From Bacteroidia bacterium (GTDB lineage Bacteria > Bacteroidota > Bacteroidia > UKL13-3), in the NCBI GenBank assembly GCA_021740845.1, contig JAIOYZ010000015.1, forward strand, positions 36,902 through 100,901: a stretch of DNA of 64,000 bases, in the 5' to 3' direction. Below are positions 35,258-44,099 of this stretch, in pieces. The position numbers and the translations under genes were made by a program. Below the pieces are notes generated by a model, which saw only the letters and a list, made by a program, of their open reading frames with translations, had not been told where the DNA came from and did no database searches. The stretch's first letter is position 1, and every line of letters begins with the position of its first letter.

Positions 35258-37827
35258 CTTCTTATTTCTTTTGGGATGCCAAAAACAGTAAAATTCTTAA
35301 GGTCTTTTATATCCTCGATTGCAGCTTCACTAAAGGTATCCAAATCCAATCCAAAGACTTCTTTATCCTTGTTGAATAATGCGTAAGCTTGGTTTTTGGT
35401 TAAGATTTTAAAGGTAAATCCATCAGGATATTTTACTTCTGCAGGACTTGCAATTGTCAATTTATTGGCTTTGGTAAAATCAACTACTTCTTTTCTGGTT
35501 TTAAACTTTTCATTAGCCCAGGGCAAACCATTATGTAGGTCTATAAGTTGAAACTTTTTACCATCCTGGTCTATAAATACCTTTGTAGAGTTTTTGTCGG
35601 TTCCAAATAGCTTGGTAAACAAATTGGTTCTGCTTTCAATGACCTTGTGCATCTGGTCGAAATAAACATCATTAACTGTTTCTTCCTTCAAAATTCCTTT
35701 TGAATTAAACTTCGTGAATTTGATGTCGTATAGGTCTTTGGAGTTCAAAACAATTTCAATATGATTGAATTTTGGACTTCCTTTTATTTTGAAAGAAATA
35801 CCATTTTTTACGGCAAATAAATTATGAGCTCCTAGCATCATTAATGCTTTTCCACCCACTTGCGAACGAATTGTTTCTGGTATGCCAGTTAATCCCTTTG
35901 TTTTCTTGGAAGGCTTATTTCCTGCTAGGTATTCGGTTCTAACTTTTACTTGTGCATTTTTGATGGCATCCTGGCATTTCTTTTTAAATTCCTGTTCCAG
36001 GTTAATTACGATTTTGTTTTCAGGGCTTTCCAAGGCATATCCCAAAGCTTTATGAAGTTTAGAATGTATTTCACCAATGGTTGCTCTATGGTTGTCAACT
36101 TGCTTAAGCTTTTTTGCTTGGCCTACTTTTTTGTATTGGTTGGCAATTCTTTCTTGGTCAATTGTTTTTCCATCCAATGCCAAAAAGGATTTGATAATAT
36201 TTAACTCAGTGGAAAAAATCCTTTTTGCGACTACAATTTTTCTTGTGGTAGGTTGCTTTTTAACTGTGGTTTTTTGCATAACTGTTTTCTTTTTCTTTGG
36301 CTTTTTTGTGGCCACAATTTTTTTAGGTTCAGAATCTTTCATTCTTTCATTAAACCTGTCTTCTTCATATTGGCGAGCTCTATTTACATCGTCCATATAT
36401 GCACCGGCACCATTTGGATAATTGGTAATAATTTCAACCATTTCATTTATTACCTCACCTTCATCCAAGTTGCCATATTGAAAATATTCGTTGGTGAAGT
36501 CTTGAGCCAATTGGTCTAGTGGTCTTTCTTTTTTTATACCTCTATTTCCAAACCAATGAAGTCGGTAAACATTGCCAGATTTACCGGTAATGTGATTGGA
36601 ATCACCGTGCCTTTTAAAGCTATCCATTTTTATCCTTCTGCCTAAAAGGAATTCCGCAACATGGTCTGTTAATGTATAAGGTTCAAACTTTCTGTTGATT
36701 TTTATAAGCTTACCTAAGTTTTGTTTCTTGGCTAACTTGGCCTTAAGAAGCTTAATATTTGTCCTTTTAATTTTAATTCCTGAAAGTGCTTTTTTTGCAG
36801 CTGGTTTTTTAGTTTTCTTTTCCTTGGCCAACTGCTTGGATAAAATATAATTTGCAGCCTTTTGGCTTTGGGAAGCTGCTTTAAAAAAGAAAGATTTATT
36901 TTCTTTAGCTTCGGTGGCCAATGCTTTCATCCAGTTTTGCAAATAGGCAATACTGTTCTTTCTTGAATGAAATAAAATGCCGGTGTGAGCACATAAATAA
37001 GTTGCTCCAATTTCTGCAATCAATTCTTCATAGGCATATTTTTTCGTTCCAAAGGTTGCGCCAAATTCTCTTTTCAATCTTTTGCCGTGACCTGTGGAAT
37101 GAATAAGCTCGTGAAATAAAGTAGTGTAATACAAAGGAAGCTTTTTGAAATCCTTTTTGTGAGGCATCTGAACAAAGTCTTTGGATGGGGAGTAATAAGC
37201 TTCGTTTCCTCCATGCTTCAAGGGTGGTTTGTTTGGATACATTTCATAAACCTTCTCCGCATTTTCGATTTTCTCTTCTTCGGTTTTAACTGGAATTTCT
37301 TTTTTCCAATCAATGTCTAAGGTTGTATCTGCTGTGTTGTAAACAATGTATTCCTTCAAAAACCGAATGATCCTGGACAGTGTTTCACCTTCGGGCTTTT
37401 CTGGTGTAGGTTCAAAGGTTTTGCTTTGTATGGCTGAACCAAAATAAACAATACCAAACCTAGTAGCACCAGGCTTAATTTGTCCACCTCTTTTTTCGAT
37501 TTGTGCTTTGGTTAAAAAATAGGGCGAATGATGGTCTTTTATTTTTACAGAAATAAGCCAGGGGTTTACACCTTTGTATGGCTTTTTTGAACGCCAATTT
37601 GCAAATGTTCCATCACCAGCCATTGCATTTCCTTGCCAAGGTTTTTGCCAAGGAATAGAACCTTTTTCAAGTTCATTAATTAAAATGTCGTTTACAGTTT
37701 CATAAACAGATTTCTTATTGACTTTACCAAGTGATTTGTCATTGCTTATTCCAAGTTCTCTTATATCCGCTGCCGACAAAACATCTGCTATGCCTTCCAA
37801 ATGATGGTATTTGCTCTTTCTTTTCAT
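35248..37827 (-). CDS. ArdC-like protein with zincin metallopeptidase domain
   Basis: 859 residues. Residues ~42-135 are an ArdC N-terminal (DUF1738) single-strand DNA-binding domain (YETVNDILINELEKGSIPWQ, WRSKKPYKGVNPWL). Residues ~180-275 are the zincin-like domain with HELIH (H239, E240, H243) and a downstream YAYEELIAEIGA glutamate. The ~570-residue remainder, with poly-basic linkers near 340-400 and 525-550, is not recognised. ArdC proteins protect incoming plasmid DNA from restriction. The gene shares the ATG/TAA overlap with the upstream gene, and its end holds a frameshift signal leading into a P-loop ATPase. Confidence 0.88.
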   Translation of the reverse strand: MKRKSKYHHLEGIADVLSAADIRELGISNDKSLGKVNKKSVYETVNDILINELEKGSIPWQKPWQGNAMAGDGTFANWRSKKPYKGVNPWLISVKIKDHHSPYFLTKAQIEKRGGQIKPGATRFGIVYFGSAIQSKTFEPTPEKPEGETLSRIIRFLKEYIVYNTADTTLDIDWKKEIPVKTEEEKIENAEKVYEMYPNKPPLKHGGNEAYYSPSKDFVQMPHKKDFKKLPLYYTTLFHELIHSTGHGKRLKREFGATFGTKKYAYEELIAEIGATYLCAHTGILFHSRKNSIAYLQNWMKALATEAKENKSFFFKAASQSQKAANYILSKQLAKEKKTKKPAAKKALSGIKIKRTNIKLLKAKLAKKQNLGKLIKINRKFEPYTLTDHVAEFLLGRRIKMDSFKRHGDSNHITGKSGNVYRLHWFGNRGIKKERPLDQLAQDFTNEYFQYGNLDEGEVINEMVEIITNYPNGAGAYMDDVNRARQYEEDRFNERMKDSEPKKIVATKKPKKKKTVMQKTTVKKQPTTRKIVVAKRIFSTELNIIKSFLALDGKTIDQERIANQYKKVGQAKKLKQVDNHRATIGEIHSKLHKALGYALESPENKIVINLEQEFKKKCQDAIKNAQVKVRTEYLAGNKPSKKTKGLTGIPETIRSQVGGKALMMLGAHNLFAVKNGISFKIKGSPKFNHIEIVLNSKDLYDIKFTKFNSKGILKEETVNDVYFDQMHKVIESRTNLFTKLFGTDKNSTKVFIDQDGKKFQLIDLHNGLPWANEKFKTRKEVVDFTKANKLTIASPAEVKYPDGFTFKILTKNQAYALFNKDKEVFGLDLDTFSEAAIEDIKDLKNFTVFGIPKEIRRGN

Positions 37828-38126
37828 TACAGTTTTAATTCTAAATTGTTGCTTATTTGCTTGGCTTGGTCAATTAAACCTCCTGATTGCATTTGCTCAA
37901 ATTGTGCACTCATTTGCTTTTGTAATTTCAAAAGCTCGTCTGGTCCAATAGTAGAATACAAAGCAGTTTGTGCCTGTGCAATAAATTCTTTGATAGCTGG
38001 TGAGCTCCCATTGGTTTTATCAAACAAATAGGCAGCACCAAAAAGGGCCATCAATGCATTTATTTCACCTGGCAGGTTTATGCTTACAGAGATTGAAAAA
38101 GGCTTTTCCATTGTATTAATTGCCAA
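37827..38126 (-). CDS. uncharacterised small protein
   Basis: 99 residues (an ATG five codons in is also possible). No domain recognised; a mildly hydrophobic middle (NALMALFGAAYLF) and a Q-rich helix near the end. Overlaps both neighbours, so it is translated within the operon. Confidence 0.6.
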   Translation of the reverse strand: MAINTMEKPFSISVSINLPGEINALMALFGAAYLFDKTNGSSPAIKEFIAQAQTALYSTIGPDELLKLQKQMSAQFEQMQSGGLIDQAKQISNNLELKL

Positions 38127-38449
38127 AGGGTTGAAAAATTGATTAACCAGTAAATTGAAACACAGAAAATTATTAAGCCACAGAGAGCAAACAGAAAGTA
38201 CTTTGTTACTTGCTGCCTAATTTCCTCTAGCTGTTCTTTTACAACAGCTTCTTTCCAAATCCTATCTTTTCTTAAATCTGACTTGGAGCGAAGGGGGCTG
38301 GAAACAAAGTGTCGTGAGATTTTAACCTCATTGCTTTTCCAAGTAATCCATAAGCTTACGGATTCTTTCATTAAGGGTGTATAGTATGCTAGCAAGGCAA
38401 TTGCCAAAGCGAATACTATAGTAAATGATATAAGTTCTATTTGGTTCAT
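38084..38449 (-). CDS. small membrane protein
   Basis: 121 residues with two membrane helices, TIVFALAIALLAYYTPL at the N-terminus and YFLFALCGLIIFCVSIYWLI near the C-terminus, separated by a basic soluble segment. Unrecognised; overlaps the previous gene by four bases. One of a run of small membrane proteins. Confidence 0.65.
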   Translation of the reverse strand: MNQIELISFTIVFALAIALLAYYTPLMKESVSLWITWKSNEVKISRHFVSSPLRSKSDLRKDRIWKEAVVKEQLEEIRQQVTKYFLFALCGLIIFCVSIYWLINFSTLWQLIQWKSLFQSL

Positions 38450-38868
38450 TTAGTAGTAATTCTAGGAAGTAGTCCATAAGTGATTAAGAAAACAAAATTG
38501 TAAATGGCTGTTATGCCAATAGGAACCAAAAGGTATATGACAAACCAATGGTTCAGTAAATTATACCAGGTTATATTCTTGAAGATAATTTGAACTGGTA
38601 TGTCTTTACATAGGTCAAGACTTACATAAAATGAAAATGGAAGGATTTTAAACCATTCCATTAAATGCCATCCATCCACTGGAAAAAATTGTTCCTGGAC
38701 AGTGATTTTTCCATCCTGATTTTTGTCTTTGATTCCGGTATTTTCCCTTGACCAAAATTTGAATTTTGCAAAGAGATTTCCCCAACCGATCCTATCGCTA
38801 ATTGCTTTAGCAAGTGCCATAATTACCAAAGCAATTAGGGCAAAGGTTATTTTAAATGTAATGCTCAT
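38446..38868 (-). CDS. small membrane protein with EF-hand-like loop
   Basis: 140 residues, three membrane helices (FKITFALIALVIMALA; FSFYVSLDL region; WFVIYLLVPIGITAIYNFVFLI). The loop DKNQDGKITVQE (about residues 49-60) matches an EF-hand calcium-binding loop closely (D-x-N-x-D-G-x-I-x-x-x-E), an unusual thing in a phage-like operon. Otherwise unrecognised. Confidence 0.65.
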   Translation of the reverse strand: MSITFKITFALIALVIMALAKAISDRIGWGNLFAKFKFWSRENTGIKDKNQDGKITVQEQFFPVDGWHLMEWFKILPFSFYVSLDLCKDIPVQIIFKNITWYNLLNHWFVIYLLVPIGITAIYNFVFLITYGLLPRITTK

Positions 38869-39446
38869 TTGATGCGAATATTTAAACCGGCATAAATGCC
38901 AGGGCTTGAGTTTGAATTGAGAAACAAACCAGCCTCAAACAAATTATTCTTGTTTGAATAGCTGACTTTTGGAATGGCTGAAAAGGATTTACCAGTAAAA
39001 CCAATTCCAATACCGGTAAACCATACCGGTTTATTTACCGGTTTGGTGATGGTAATTGTTTGGGTAATGATTGAATCTGGTCTTAAAATCTTGTATTGGA
39101 TATCCCTAAAAGAAATCTGGTTGTTGTATATGCTGTCGCTTAGAATTAAAGAAAGCTCCTTATTGGAAAAGGTATCTTTATAAAAATAGCTAGTGAAGTA
39201 TTTACGAATTATTTCAAGAGTGTCAATAGGTAAGTTTGTGGCCACAAAAATTGAATCCCGAATAAGAATAGGTTTATCCACTGGAATAGATTTTTGAGCC
39301 GAATCAAATCTTTGAACATACACAACTTCTTTAACAGTCGATTCAATTTCACCCCTGCTAATTTTGTTTATTTCATTGCAAGTGGAAATTGTATAGAGCG
39401 TAAAAATACCCAAGACAACAATCAGTATGAAAGCTTCAATTTTCAT
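38865..39446 (-). CDS. membrane-anchored protein with periplasmic domain
   Basis: 193 residues. One N-terminal membrane helix (EAFILIVVLGIFTLYTIS) and a soluble domain with beta-rich repeats (NKPVWFTGIGIGFTG, GLFLNSNSSPGIYAGLNIRIK) that look like outer-membrane beta hairpins at the C-terminus. Position three genes after the muramidase would suit a lysis accessory (spanin-like) role, but no spanin motif is visible. Confidence 0.6.
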   Translation of the reverse strand: MKIEAFILIVVLGIFTLYTISTCNEINKISRGEIESTVKEVVYVQRFDSAQKSIPVDKPILIRDSIFVATNLPIDTLEIIRKYFTSYFYKDTFSNKELSLILSDSIYNNQISFRDIQYKILRPDSIITQTITITKPVNKPVWFTGIGIGFTGKSFSAIPKVSYSNKNNLFEAGLFLNSNSSPGIYAGLNIRIK

Positions 39447-39659
39447 TTATGGATTGTATTTGTTTTGGTCAATAGCTTTACTATCTGCACTTAGTCTAAA
39501 GCCAATCATTAACAATGGCATTGCTATAAGTGAAAGAAATGTTCCAGCTTCGGTTAAGGTGGTATAGCCAACAAAAACGGCTACCATAGCAGCAATAAAT
39601 AAGGCAATTGCAATTATTCCAATTACATTAGTTCGCCAATGATTTGATTTTCTTGTCAT
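39447..39659 (-). CDS. small two-helix membrane protein (holin-like)
   Basis: 70 residues with a basic N-terminus and two membrane helices (VIGIIAIALFIAAMVAVFVGY; GTFLSLIAMPLLMIGFRL). It directly follows the muramidase gene on the same strand; size, topology and place fit a holin, though sequence alone cannot prove it. Confidence 0.6.
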   Translation of the reverse strand: MTRKSNHWRTNVIGIIAIALFIAAMVAVFVGYTTLTEAGTFLSLIAMPLLMIGFRLSADSKAIDQNKYNP

Positions 39660-39680
39660 CTGAAAATGGGTTAAAAAAGG

Positions 39681-40301
39681 TCAAAAAAAAACACCGGTTG
39701 CAAGTGCTAATAAACCTCCTGCAGCAGCTGGTAAATATTTTATAGCCATGTCATAAGTATATTTGGCATCGTCTAACCAACCACTCTTAAACTTGGCATT
39801 ATTTCCATTTTTGGAAATCTTATCAATAAAGGCAAGTCGGGCTTGATAAAGCCAATTGGTAAGGCTTTTTTGGTCAACCGAATTGGTAGCTTTTAAAGTC
39901 ATTAACCCTAAATCCCCATCCACAAGCAACTTGTAATTGAACTTGGTATTCAATACACTTTGCAAGTTCTTAACTGCCCAATTTCCAGAACCAAAATTCC
40001 AATCCACTAAAATGGTGGCCACAGATTGCGACCTAATTTTGTCGCCCTGGATCGTATCCCAATAACCAATTTTTGTAATGGCTTGCCAAATGGATTCAGG
40101 CATTTCATAGAAAAGTTTTGGTGTAGCTACATAACCAACCTTTTTAGCCATAGAGGTAAAGGTTAGCCAAGTAATGCCTTTATTGGTATGGTATCCGCTT
40201 CCATCAGGAACAGGATAATTACTTGCCGAATCGGAAGTGTTTTTACTCAATCCGCCTTCACTTCTTTTAATTATTGGAATTGCTAATTTGAAATCTGCCA
40301 T
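39681..40301 (-). CDS. GH108-type N-acetylmuramidase (endolysin) with C-terminal membrane helix
   Basis: 206 residues. The N-terminal glycoside hydrolase 108 signature is RSEGGLS (catalytic E15) and GYHTNKGITWLTF. The following WGSGNWAVKNLQSVL..VDGDLG segment matches the peptidoglycan-binding PG_binding_3 domain that accompanies GH108. The last ~20 residues (LPAAAGGLLALATGVFF) form a membrane helix, which most endolysins lack; a membrane-bound or virion-bound muramidase is therefore likely. It cuts the glycan strands of peptidoglycan. Confidence 0.88.
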   Translation of the reverse strand: MADFKLAIPIIKRSEGGLSKNTSDSASNYPVPDGSGYHTNKGITWLTFTSMAKKVGYVATPKLFYEMPESIWQAITKIGYWDTIQGDKIRSQSVATILVDWNFGSGNWAVKNLQSVLNTKFNYKLLVDGDLGLMTLKATNSVDQKSLTNWLYQARLAFIDKISKNGNNAKFKSGWLDDAKYTYDMAIKYLPAAAGGLLALATGVFF

Positions 40302-40315
40302 TGCAAAACCTCCTA

Positions 40316-41041
40316 TTAAATAATGTTAGCATAGGCACCGGCTAATCCCTTAACCGCTGCTTTTTTCATAATGTTTCTATCCCTGTTTACCCAAACTAAC
40401 AATCCATTGGAAAGTGCAATTTGATAAAGTGAAGCTTTAACACTGGAACCAGCATAAGAAGCCTCATAAGCTTGCTGAAAAGTCACTGTTCTCTTAGCTG
40501 GGTCAACTTTTCCTTTTGGAACCGTCGCCAATTTTTTAACTGGATAATCCTGCCAATTTTTGTAATACTCTACATCATACTTGGAATCATCCAAAAGAAG
40601 TTTATCTCCTTTCACATTACCGGTAACTTTTGGCTGAACCACTATATTGTCAGTGGTAGTGCCTGGTAATCCCTTTTTCGATAATGCTGTTAAGAAATCA
40701 GTGTATCCACCCCACAATTGAAGCTTTTCACGAATGGCAACTTCTACATTTTCACCTTTGTAAAGGTTGGCATAAGCTTTAACAACCGCTGGCCAGTCTG
40801 TAATGGAACGTGCTAGGGCAACCAATTCTGTTGTGTTTGGTCTTTGGATCAACGAACCTAAAAACAAGTTTATCAAACTAGCTTGCTTGGTTGGAGTGTC
40901 GCTAACCAGTTTGGTAGCCTCGTCCTGTGCTTTTCCATCGGTGATGGATTTATTTACTAGAAAATAACCACCTATTAGGGTTGCTCCACCCAAAATAATG
41001 GTTGCTAAATTTGGTCCACTTGAATTTTTTGCGTTGCTCAT
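40316..41041 (-). CDS. membrane-anchored protein, candidate virion component
   Basis: 241 residues. A single N-terminal membrane helix (LATIILGGATLIGGYFLV) and a soluble helical domain (PNTTELVALARSITDWPAVV, NVEVAIREKLQLWGGYTDFL). Not recognised. Immediately upstream of the muramidase, in the same operon. Confidence 0.6.
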   Translation of the reverse strand: MSNAKNSSGPNLATIILGGATLIGGYFLVNKSITDGKAQDEATKLVSDTPTKQASLINLFLGSLIQRPNTTELVALARSITDWPAVVKAYANLYKGENVEVAIREKLQLWGGYTDFLTALSKKGLPGTTTDNIVVQPKVTGNVKGDKLLLDDSKYDVEYYKNWQDYPVKKLATVPKGKVDPAKRTVTFQQAYEASYAGSSVKASLYQIALSNGLLVWVNRDRNIMKKAAVKGLAGAYANII

Positions 41042-41045
41042 AATT

Positions 41046-41243
41046 TTAAAGATTGGTTCTGATCAATTCTGCGTTATTGCGCAAACTTGTATTGATAGCA
41101 GCTCCTTTGTCACGGCACAATGTGGCCACAAACTCTAATGTGTCCTGGTCTAATGTGCTTACAATTTGTTGAGCTGCCAATGCTTTTTTTTCTGCCGTTT
41201 CGGGCAGTAACGAGTCTATTTGAATGGTTTTGTTATAGGTCAT
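41046..41243 (-). CDS. small helical protein
   Basis: 65 residues, soluble, mostly helical, no recognised motif. Four bases from the next gene and five from the previous, so translated as part of the operon. Confidence 0.6.
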   Translation of the reverse strand: MTYNKTIQIDSLLPETAEKKALAAQQIVSTLDQDTLEFVATLCRDKGAAINTSLRNNAELIRTNL

Positions 41244-41248
41244 TTTGT

Positions 41249-42007
41249 TTAAGTGGTTGGGTTTTGTAAATGGGTAGTAACTTGGGTATGCACTTTGTCG
41301 ATTAAACCTGGAAACTGAGGTGCTAGAAATAAACCAACGAGGTCATAAAGCTTCATTAGCTTTTCCTTTTCAAATCCGCATAAGGCTTGAGGTATTTCAT
41401 TTAAGCATTTTTGAACTTGGGGATCGGAGGCTTGGGGATGGTTTGAACCTGGGATGGCTTGTGATGGGGATTGACTTCCACCAGTGAGTTTTGCTTCAAT
41501 TGCTTTTGCCAGTCCAATTCCAAAGCTTTCCATGAATTTTTCATTCTTGGTAAATGGTCCTAAAACAGGATCAATTAAACCGTTCAAAGCACTTTTGCCA
41601 TTGGTAGCAATGGCATGGTCTTTTCTTTCAAGCTCTAATTTGTGGCGTTGCTCTTGGCTGTTGAAATCAACTTCAAGCATTAAGTGCTTTTTCCTCAATG
41701 CTTCTAGCTCCATTCTCTCACTAGCCAAATCTTGCTTGTAGTCTTTTAGTCTTTCCTCTAAATCTCCAATTTGCTTTCGTAGGTAGTAAGACTCTGAACC
41801 ATTGGAGTGAATAATTTCTGGTTTTGTTACCGGTAAATTTACCGGTAAATTTTGCAGAGAAACGAATCCGCTAATTCCTTTTGAAGCTTTAATTACCGCA
41901 TTTACATAAGGTTTAGAAATCCTCAATTCTGAGGAAATGAAGTTTTGACTTAAACCTTGCTCGTGAAGGTCAAGAATGCTTTTTTTTTCTGTTTCGCTTA
42001 AGTTCAT
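41249..42007 (-). CDS. helix-turn-helix protein with coiled coil
   Basis: 252 residues from the ATG at 42,007 (the frame is open to a TTG at 42,037). N-terminal residues ~3-45 form a resolvase-type helix-turn-helix (SETEKKSILDLHEQGLSQNF, RISKPYVNAVIKA), then a long coiled coil (DLEERLKDYKQDLASERMEL) and a helical C-terminal domain (GFEKEKLMKLYDLVGLF). DNA-binding by the head seems likely. Two TTACCGGTAA words lie inside it. Confidence 0.65.
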   Translation of the reverse strand: MNLSETEKKSILDLHEQGLSQNFISSELRISKPYVNAVIKASKGISGFVSLQNLPVNLPVTKPEIIHSNGSESYYLRKQIGDLEERLKDYKQDLASERMELEALRKKHLMLEVDFNSQEQRHKLELERKDHAIATNGKSALNGLIDPVLGPFTKNEKFMESFGIGLAKAIEAKLTGGSQSPSQAIPGSNHPQASDPQVQKCLNEIPQALCGFEKEKLMKLYDLVGLFLAPQFPGLIDKVHTQVTTHLQNPTT

Positions 42008-42017
42008 ACCGGTATAA

Positions 42018-42293
42018 TTATTCGCAGCATTCAACAATCAAGTATTCAATAGCAATCCTTTTTTCACCGTCTGTTGCATCAAAGTTTATTTCCAACTTGT
42101 TGCCAGGGCCAAAAGGAATTCCATCACTATCTAGGCACGTAGAATCCTCGGTAACTTCCAATTTGGTTGAATTGCCAATCCTAACTGGTACACTACCAAT
42201 TAAGGTAATGTTATAGGCCAACCATCCTTCAATATCAATTGATTTTGATTCCGAAATTTGAAGCTGGCGAGAATGTTTTACGTATCTAGGCAT
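42018..42293 (-). CDS. small all-beta protein, candidate minor coat protein
   Basis: 91 residues with regularly spaced strands (SIDIEGWLAYNITLIG, VPVRIGNSTKLEVTED, KLEINFDATDGEKRIAIEYL) and no helix: a beta-sandwich or single jelly-roll of the smallest size. Unrecognised by name. It follows the 123-residue protein of similar character. Confidence 0.55.
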   Translation of the reverse strand: MPRYVKHSRQLQISESKSIDIEGWLAYNITLIGSVPVRIGNSTKLEVTEDSTCLDSDGIPFGPGNKLEINFDATDGEKRIAIEYLIVECCE

Positions 42294-42298
42294 TGGAA

Positions 42299-42670
42299 TT
42301 AGTTTTCAGTTAATAAGAAAACTGCCTCAGCTGTAATATCAGCAGTAGTTAAAATATTTGCTATAATCCCGATAACTACATCACTTCCGTTAATATCAAA
42401 ATCTACAGTCATAAACCTTTCATCTGGCCTTACACTGTTAGAAATCTCAGTTACTTTGTAATGAACAGGGTCAATCAATGGTTTGCCTGCAATTGGCTCC
42501 AAAGTTGCTTGGAAGGGAACACCTCCATAACTACTAATTGCCAATCCAAAACCACGACATTTTTTGAAATTGGAATCTGCATTTAATTTTCTCGAGAAAT
42601 CTCGTCTAGTATTTGCAGCCAAACCAGAGGCTATGGAAATGGGAATAGTCAGAATTTTTTGCTTTGCCAT
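42299..42670 (-). CDS. beta-rich protein, candidate coat/vertex protein
   Basis: 123 residues from the ATG at 42,670; the frame runs ten codons further upstream, through a hairpin, so that start is unlikely. Predicted strands (RGFGLAISSYGGVPFQATLE, RFMTVDFDINGSDVVIGIIA, ADITAEAVFLL) point to a jelly-roll-like fold. No family recognised. Confidence 0.55.
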   Translation of the reverse strand: MAKQKILTIPISIASGLAANTRRDFSRKLNADSNFKKCRGFGLAISSYGGVPFQATLEPIAGKPLIDPVHYKVTEISNSVRPDERFMTVDFDINGSDVVIGIIANILTTADITAEAVFLLTEN

Positions 42671-42686
42671 GATGTTTTTCTTAAAT

Positions 42687-42715
42687 AAAGCCATCCGCAC
42701 TAGGCGAATGGCTTT
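42687..42715 (-). terminator. intra-operon hairpin after the 237-residue gene
   Basis: AAAGCCATTCGC / GTGCGGATGGCTTT form a 12-bp stem with one G-T pair and a four- to five-base loop, directly between the 237- and 123-residue genes. The A/T-rich tail is short, so it may be a partial terminator or an mRNA-stabilising element that raises expression of the gene before it. Confidence 0.6.
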
Positions 42716-42747
42716 AATTTGATTTTTGGGTTATTGGGAATTAATAA

Positions 42748-43461
42748 TTAGGATACTTGGTCTAATTGGCTAACCAATAATGACCATTTGAAGAAATGGT
42801 TCACATCACCAGCCACAGCAACTCCATCAGCGGTTTGAAGTTCCATGGTTACAGAACCTCCTGCAGGAACAACGATCAATTGCTCTTGCAAAGAAAGAAA
42901 GTCGTTCAAGTCAGCATTTTGCCAATCCTTACGGTCGTTTTCAATGAACAAATCATTTACAGCAACTGTCAACCTTAAATTGCCATTTACCTTTAATAAA
43001 AGCTTGCAGTTAAGCAAAGTTGCTGGTATAGTTCTAGCTGGAACAGCAGCACTTTGAACACCAGCTCCACCAGCATCCATATCCACTCCACCAGGAGCAA
43101 GAACAGTTCTTGAATACAATAAATTGGTGTAAGCTTTATTACCCACTACAGCATCGCCAGGGGCAACACTAGCGTAACCAAGGCGAAGGCCTACAACGAT
43201 ACAATCATTGGTAACTTTCATTCCTTGTTCAAAATCGCTAATACCTACCTTTTTTGCTTGTTGCGTGTCAAACAATGGTGTGGTTGCACCAGCTCCAACA
43301 CCTCCAATAATGCAAATTGCGTAAGACAAAATTGCTACGATTGCGCGAAATCCCATAGGATTGGCTCTTAATCTACTTGCACTGCCTGGCTCCAATTTGG
43401 CCATAACATTTGCGTTGTTTAATGCGGCATCTTTAATTGATACCCCGATCACTTTACTCAT
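42748..43461 (-). CDS. candidate major virion protein
   Basis: 237 residues, G/A/V-rich. Residues ~38-58 (FRAIVAILSYAICIIGGVGA) are hydrophobic enough to enter a membrane; the rest is beta-rich (LLNCKLLLKVNGNLRLTVAV, LIVVPAGGSVTMELQTADG, HFFKWSLLVSQLD), as in jelly-roll coat proteins. It is followed by a strong hairpin, as expected for a highly expressed gene. Assigning it as the main coat or main membrane protein is inference from composition and position; no named family is recognised. Confidence 0.55.
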   Translation of the reverse strand: MSKVIGVSIKDAALNNANVMAKLEPGSASRLRANPMGFRAIVAILSYAICIIGGVGAGATTPLFDTQQAKKVGISDFEQGMKVTNDCIVVGLRLGYASVAPGDAVVGNKAYTNLLYSRTVLAPGGVDMDAGGAGVQSAAVPARTIPATLLNCKLLLKVNGNLRLTVAVNDLFIENDRKDWQNADLNDFLSLQEQLIVVPAGGSVTMELQTADGVAVAGDVNHFFKWSLLVSQLDQVS

Positions 43462-43508
43462 GATTTTTTTTGATTATTTGTTAAAAATTGATTGAATTGA
43501 TTTTTTGT

Positions 43509-44066
43509 TTAAGCTGCGTTTTGATAGGCAGCAGCAAGGCCAGCCACATTATTGGTTAAATCGGGCATCGCACTTGGGGAAGCATCCAAATTGAAAACTT
43601 CTGTTCCTAAAATGGAATAGGTAGCCTCCTCAGCTGGAATATCTGTACCAGGTCCAAAAATTTGAAGGTCTTGGGTGGATGCAATTGCCTCACCTAAGTT
43701 TGGAACAATCTTACTTGCAATGCTTCGGATGGATTCAGGAATTGCTATTCCAAAACCACTTAATCCGGCAACTTCTGGGGTGAAGCTAGAAACACCGTTT
43801 AAGGTTTTTACAGCACCATAAGTACCAAATCCAATTGCAGCACCAGTTACATACTGGTTGCTTGAATTAGAGGCAATAAAACCAGCCATTACGAACATAA
43901 CAGCGGTTACGATTAGGGATTTCCAACCGGTTCTGAAACCTTCTGGAACAACATTGTTGAAAGCTAAGTGTCCGGCGCTAAAGCCTCCGAAACCAGCTGC
44001 AATTTGGGCACTTGATTTGCCAAACTGTTTTAAGTCCATTTTGAATGGAATCATTGATTTGCTCAT
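43509..44066 (-). CDS. membrane protein, candidate virion membrane protein
   Basis: 185 residues, Gly/Ala-rich, with a basic N-terminus and two to three membrane helices (SLIVTAVMFVMAGFIAS; YVTGAAIGFGTYGAV). The C-terminal ~80 residues are soluble and acidic. Adjacent to the candidate coat gene. No family recognised. Confidence 0.6.
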   Translation of the reverse strand: MSKSMIPFKMDLKQFGKSSAQIAAGFGGFSAGHLAFNNVVPEGFRTGWKSLIVTAVMFVMAGFIASNSSNQYVTGAAIGFGTYGAVKTLNGVSSFTPEVAGLSGFGIAIPESIRSIASKIVPNLGEAIASTQDLQIFGPGTDIPAEEATYSILGTEVFNLDASPSAMPDLTNNVAGLAAAYQNAA

Positions 44067-44099
44067 TTTTATATTAATTAGGGTTAAAAATTTGATTGA

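Noticed and set aside
35269..35275. C CCA AAA as the main frameshift site
   Set aside because: Correct phase and pattern, but 24 bases from the hairpin, too far for a standard signal; G GGA AAT at 6 bases is better.
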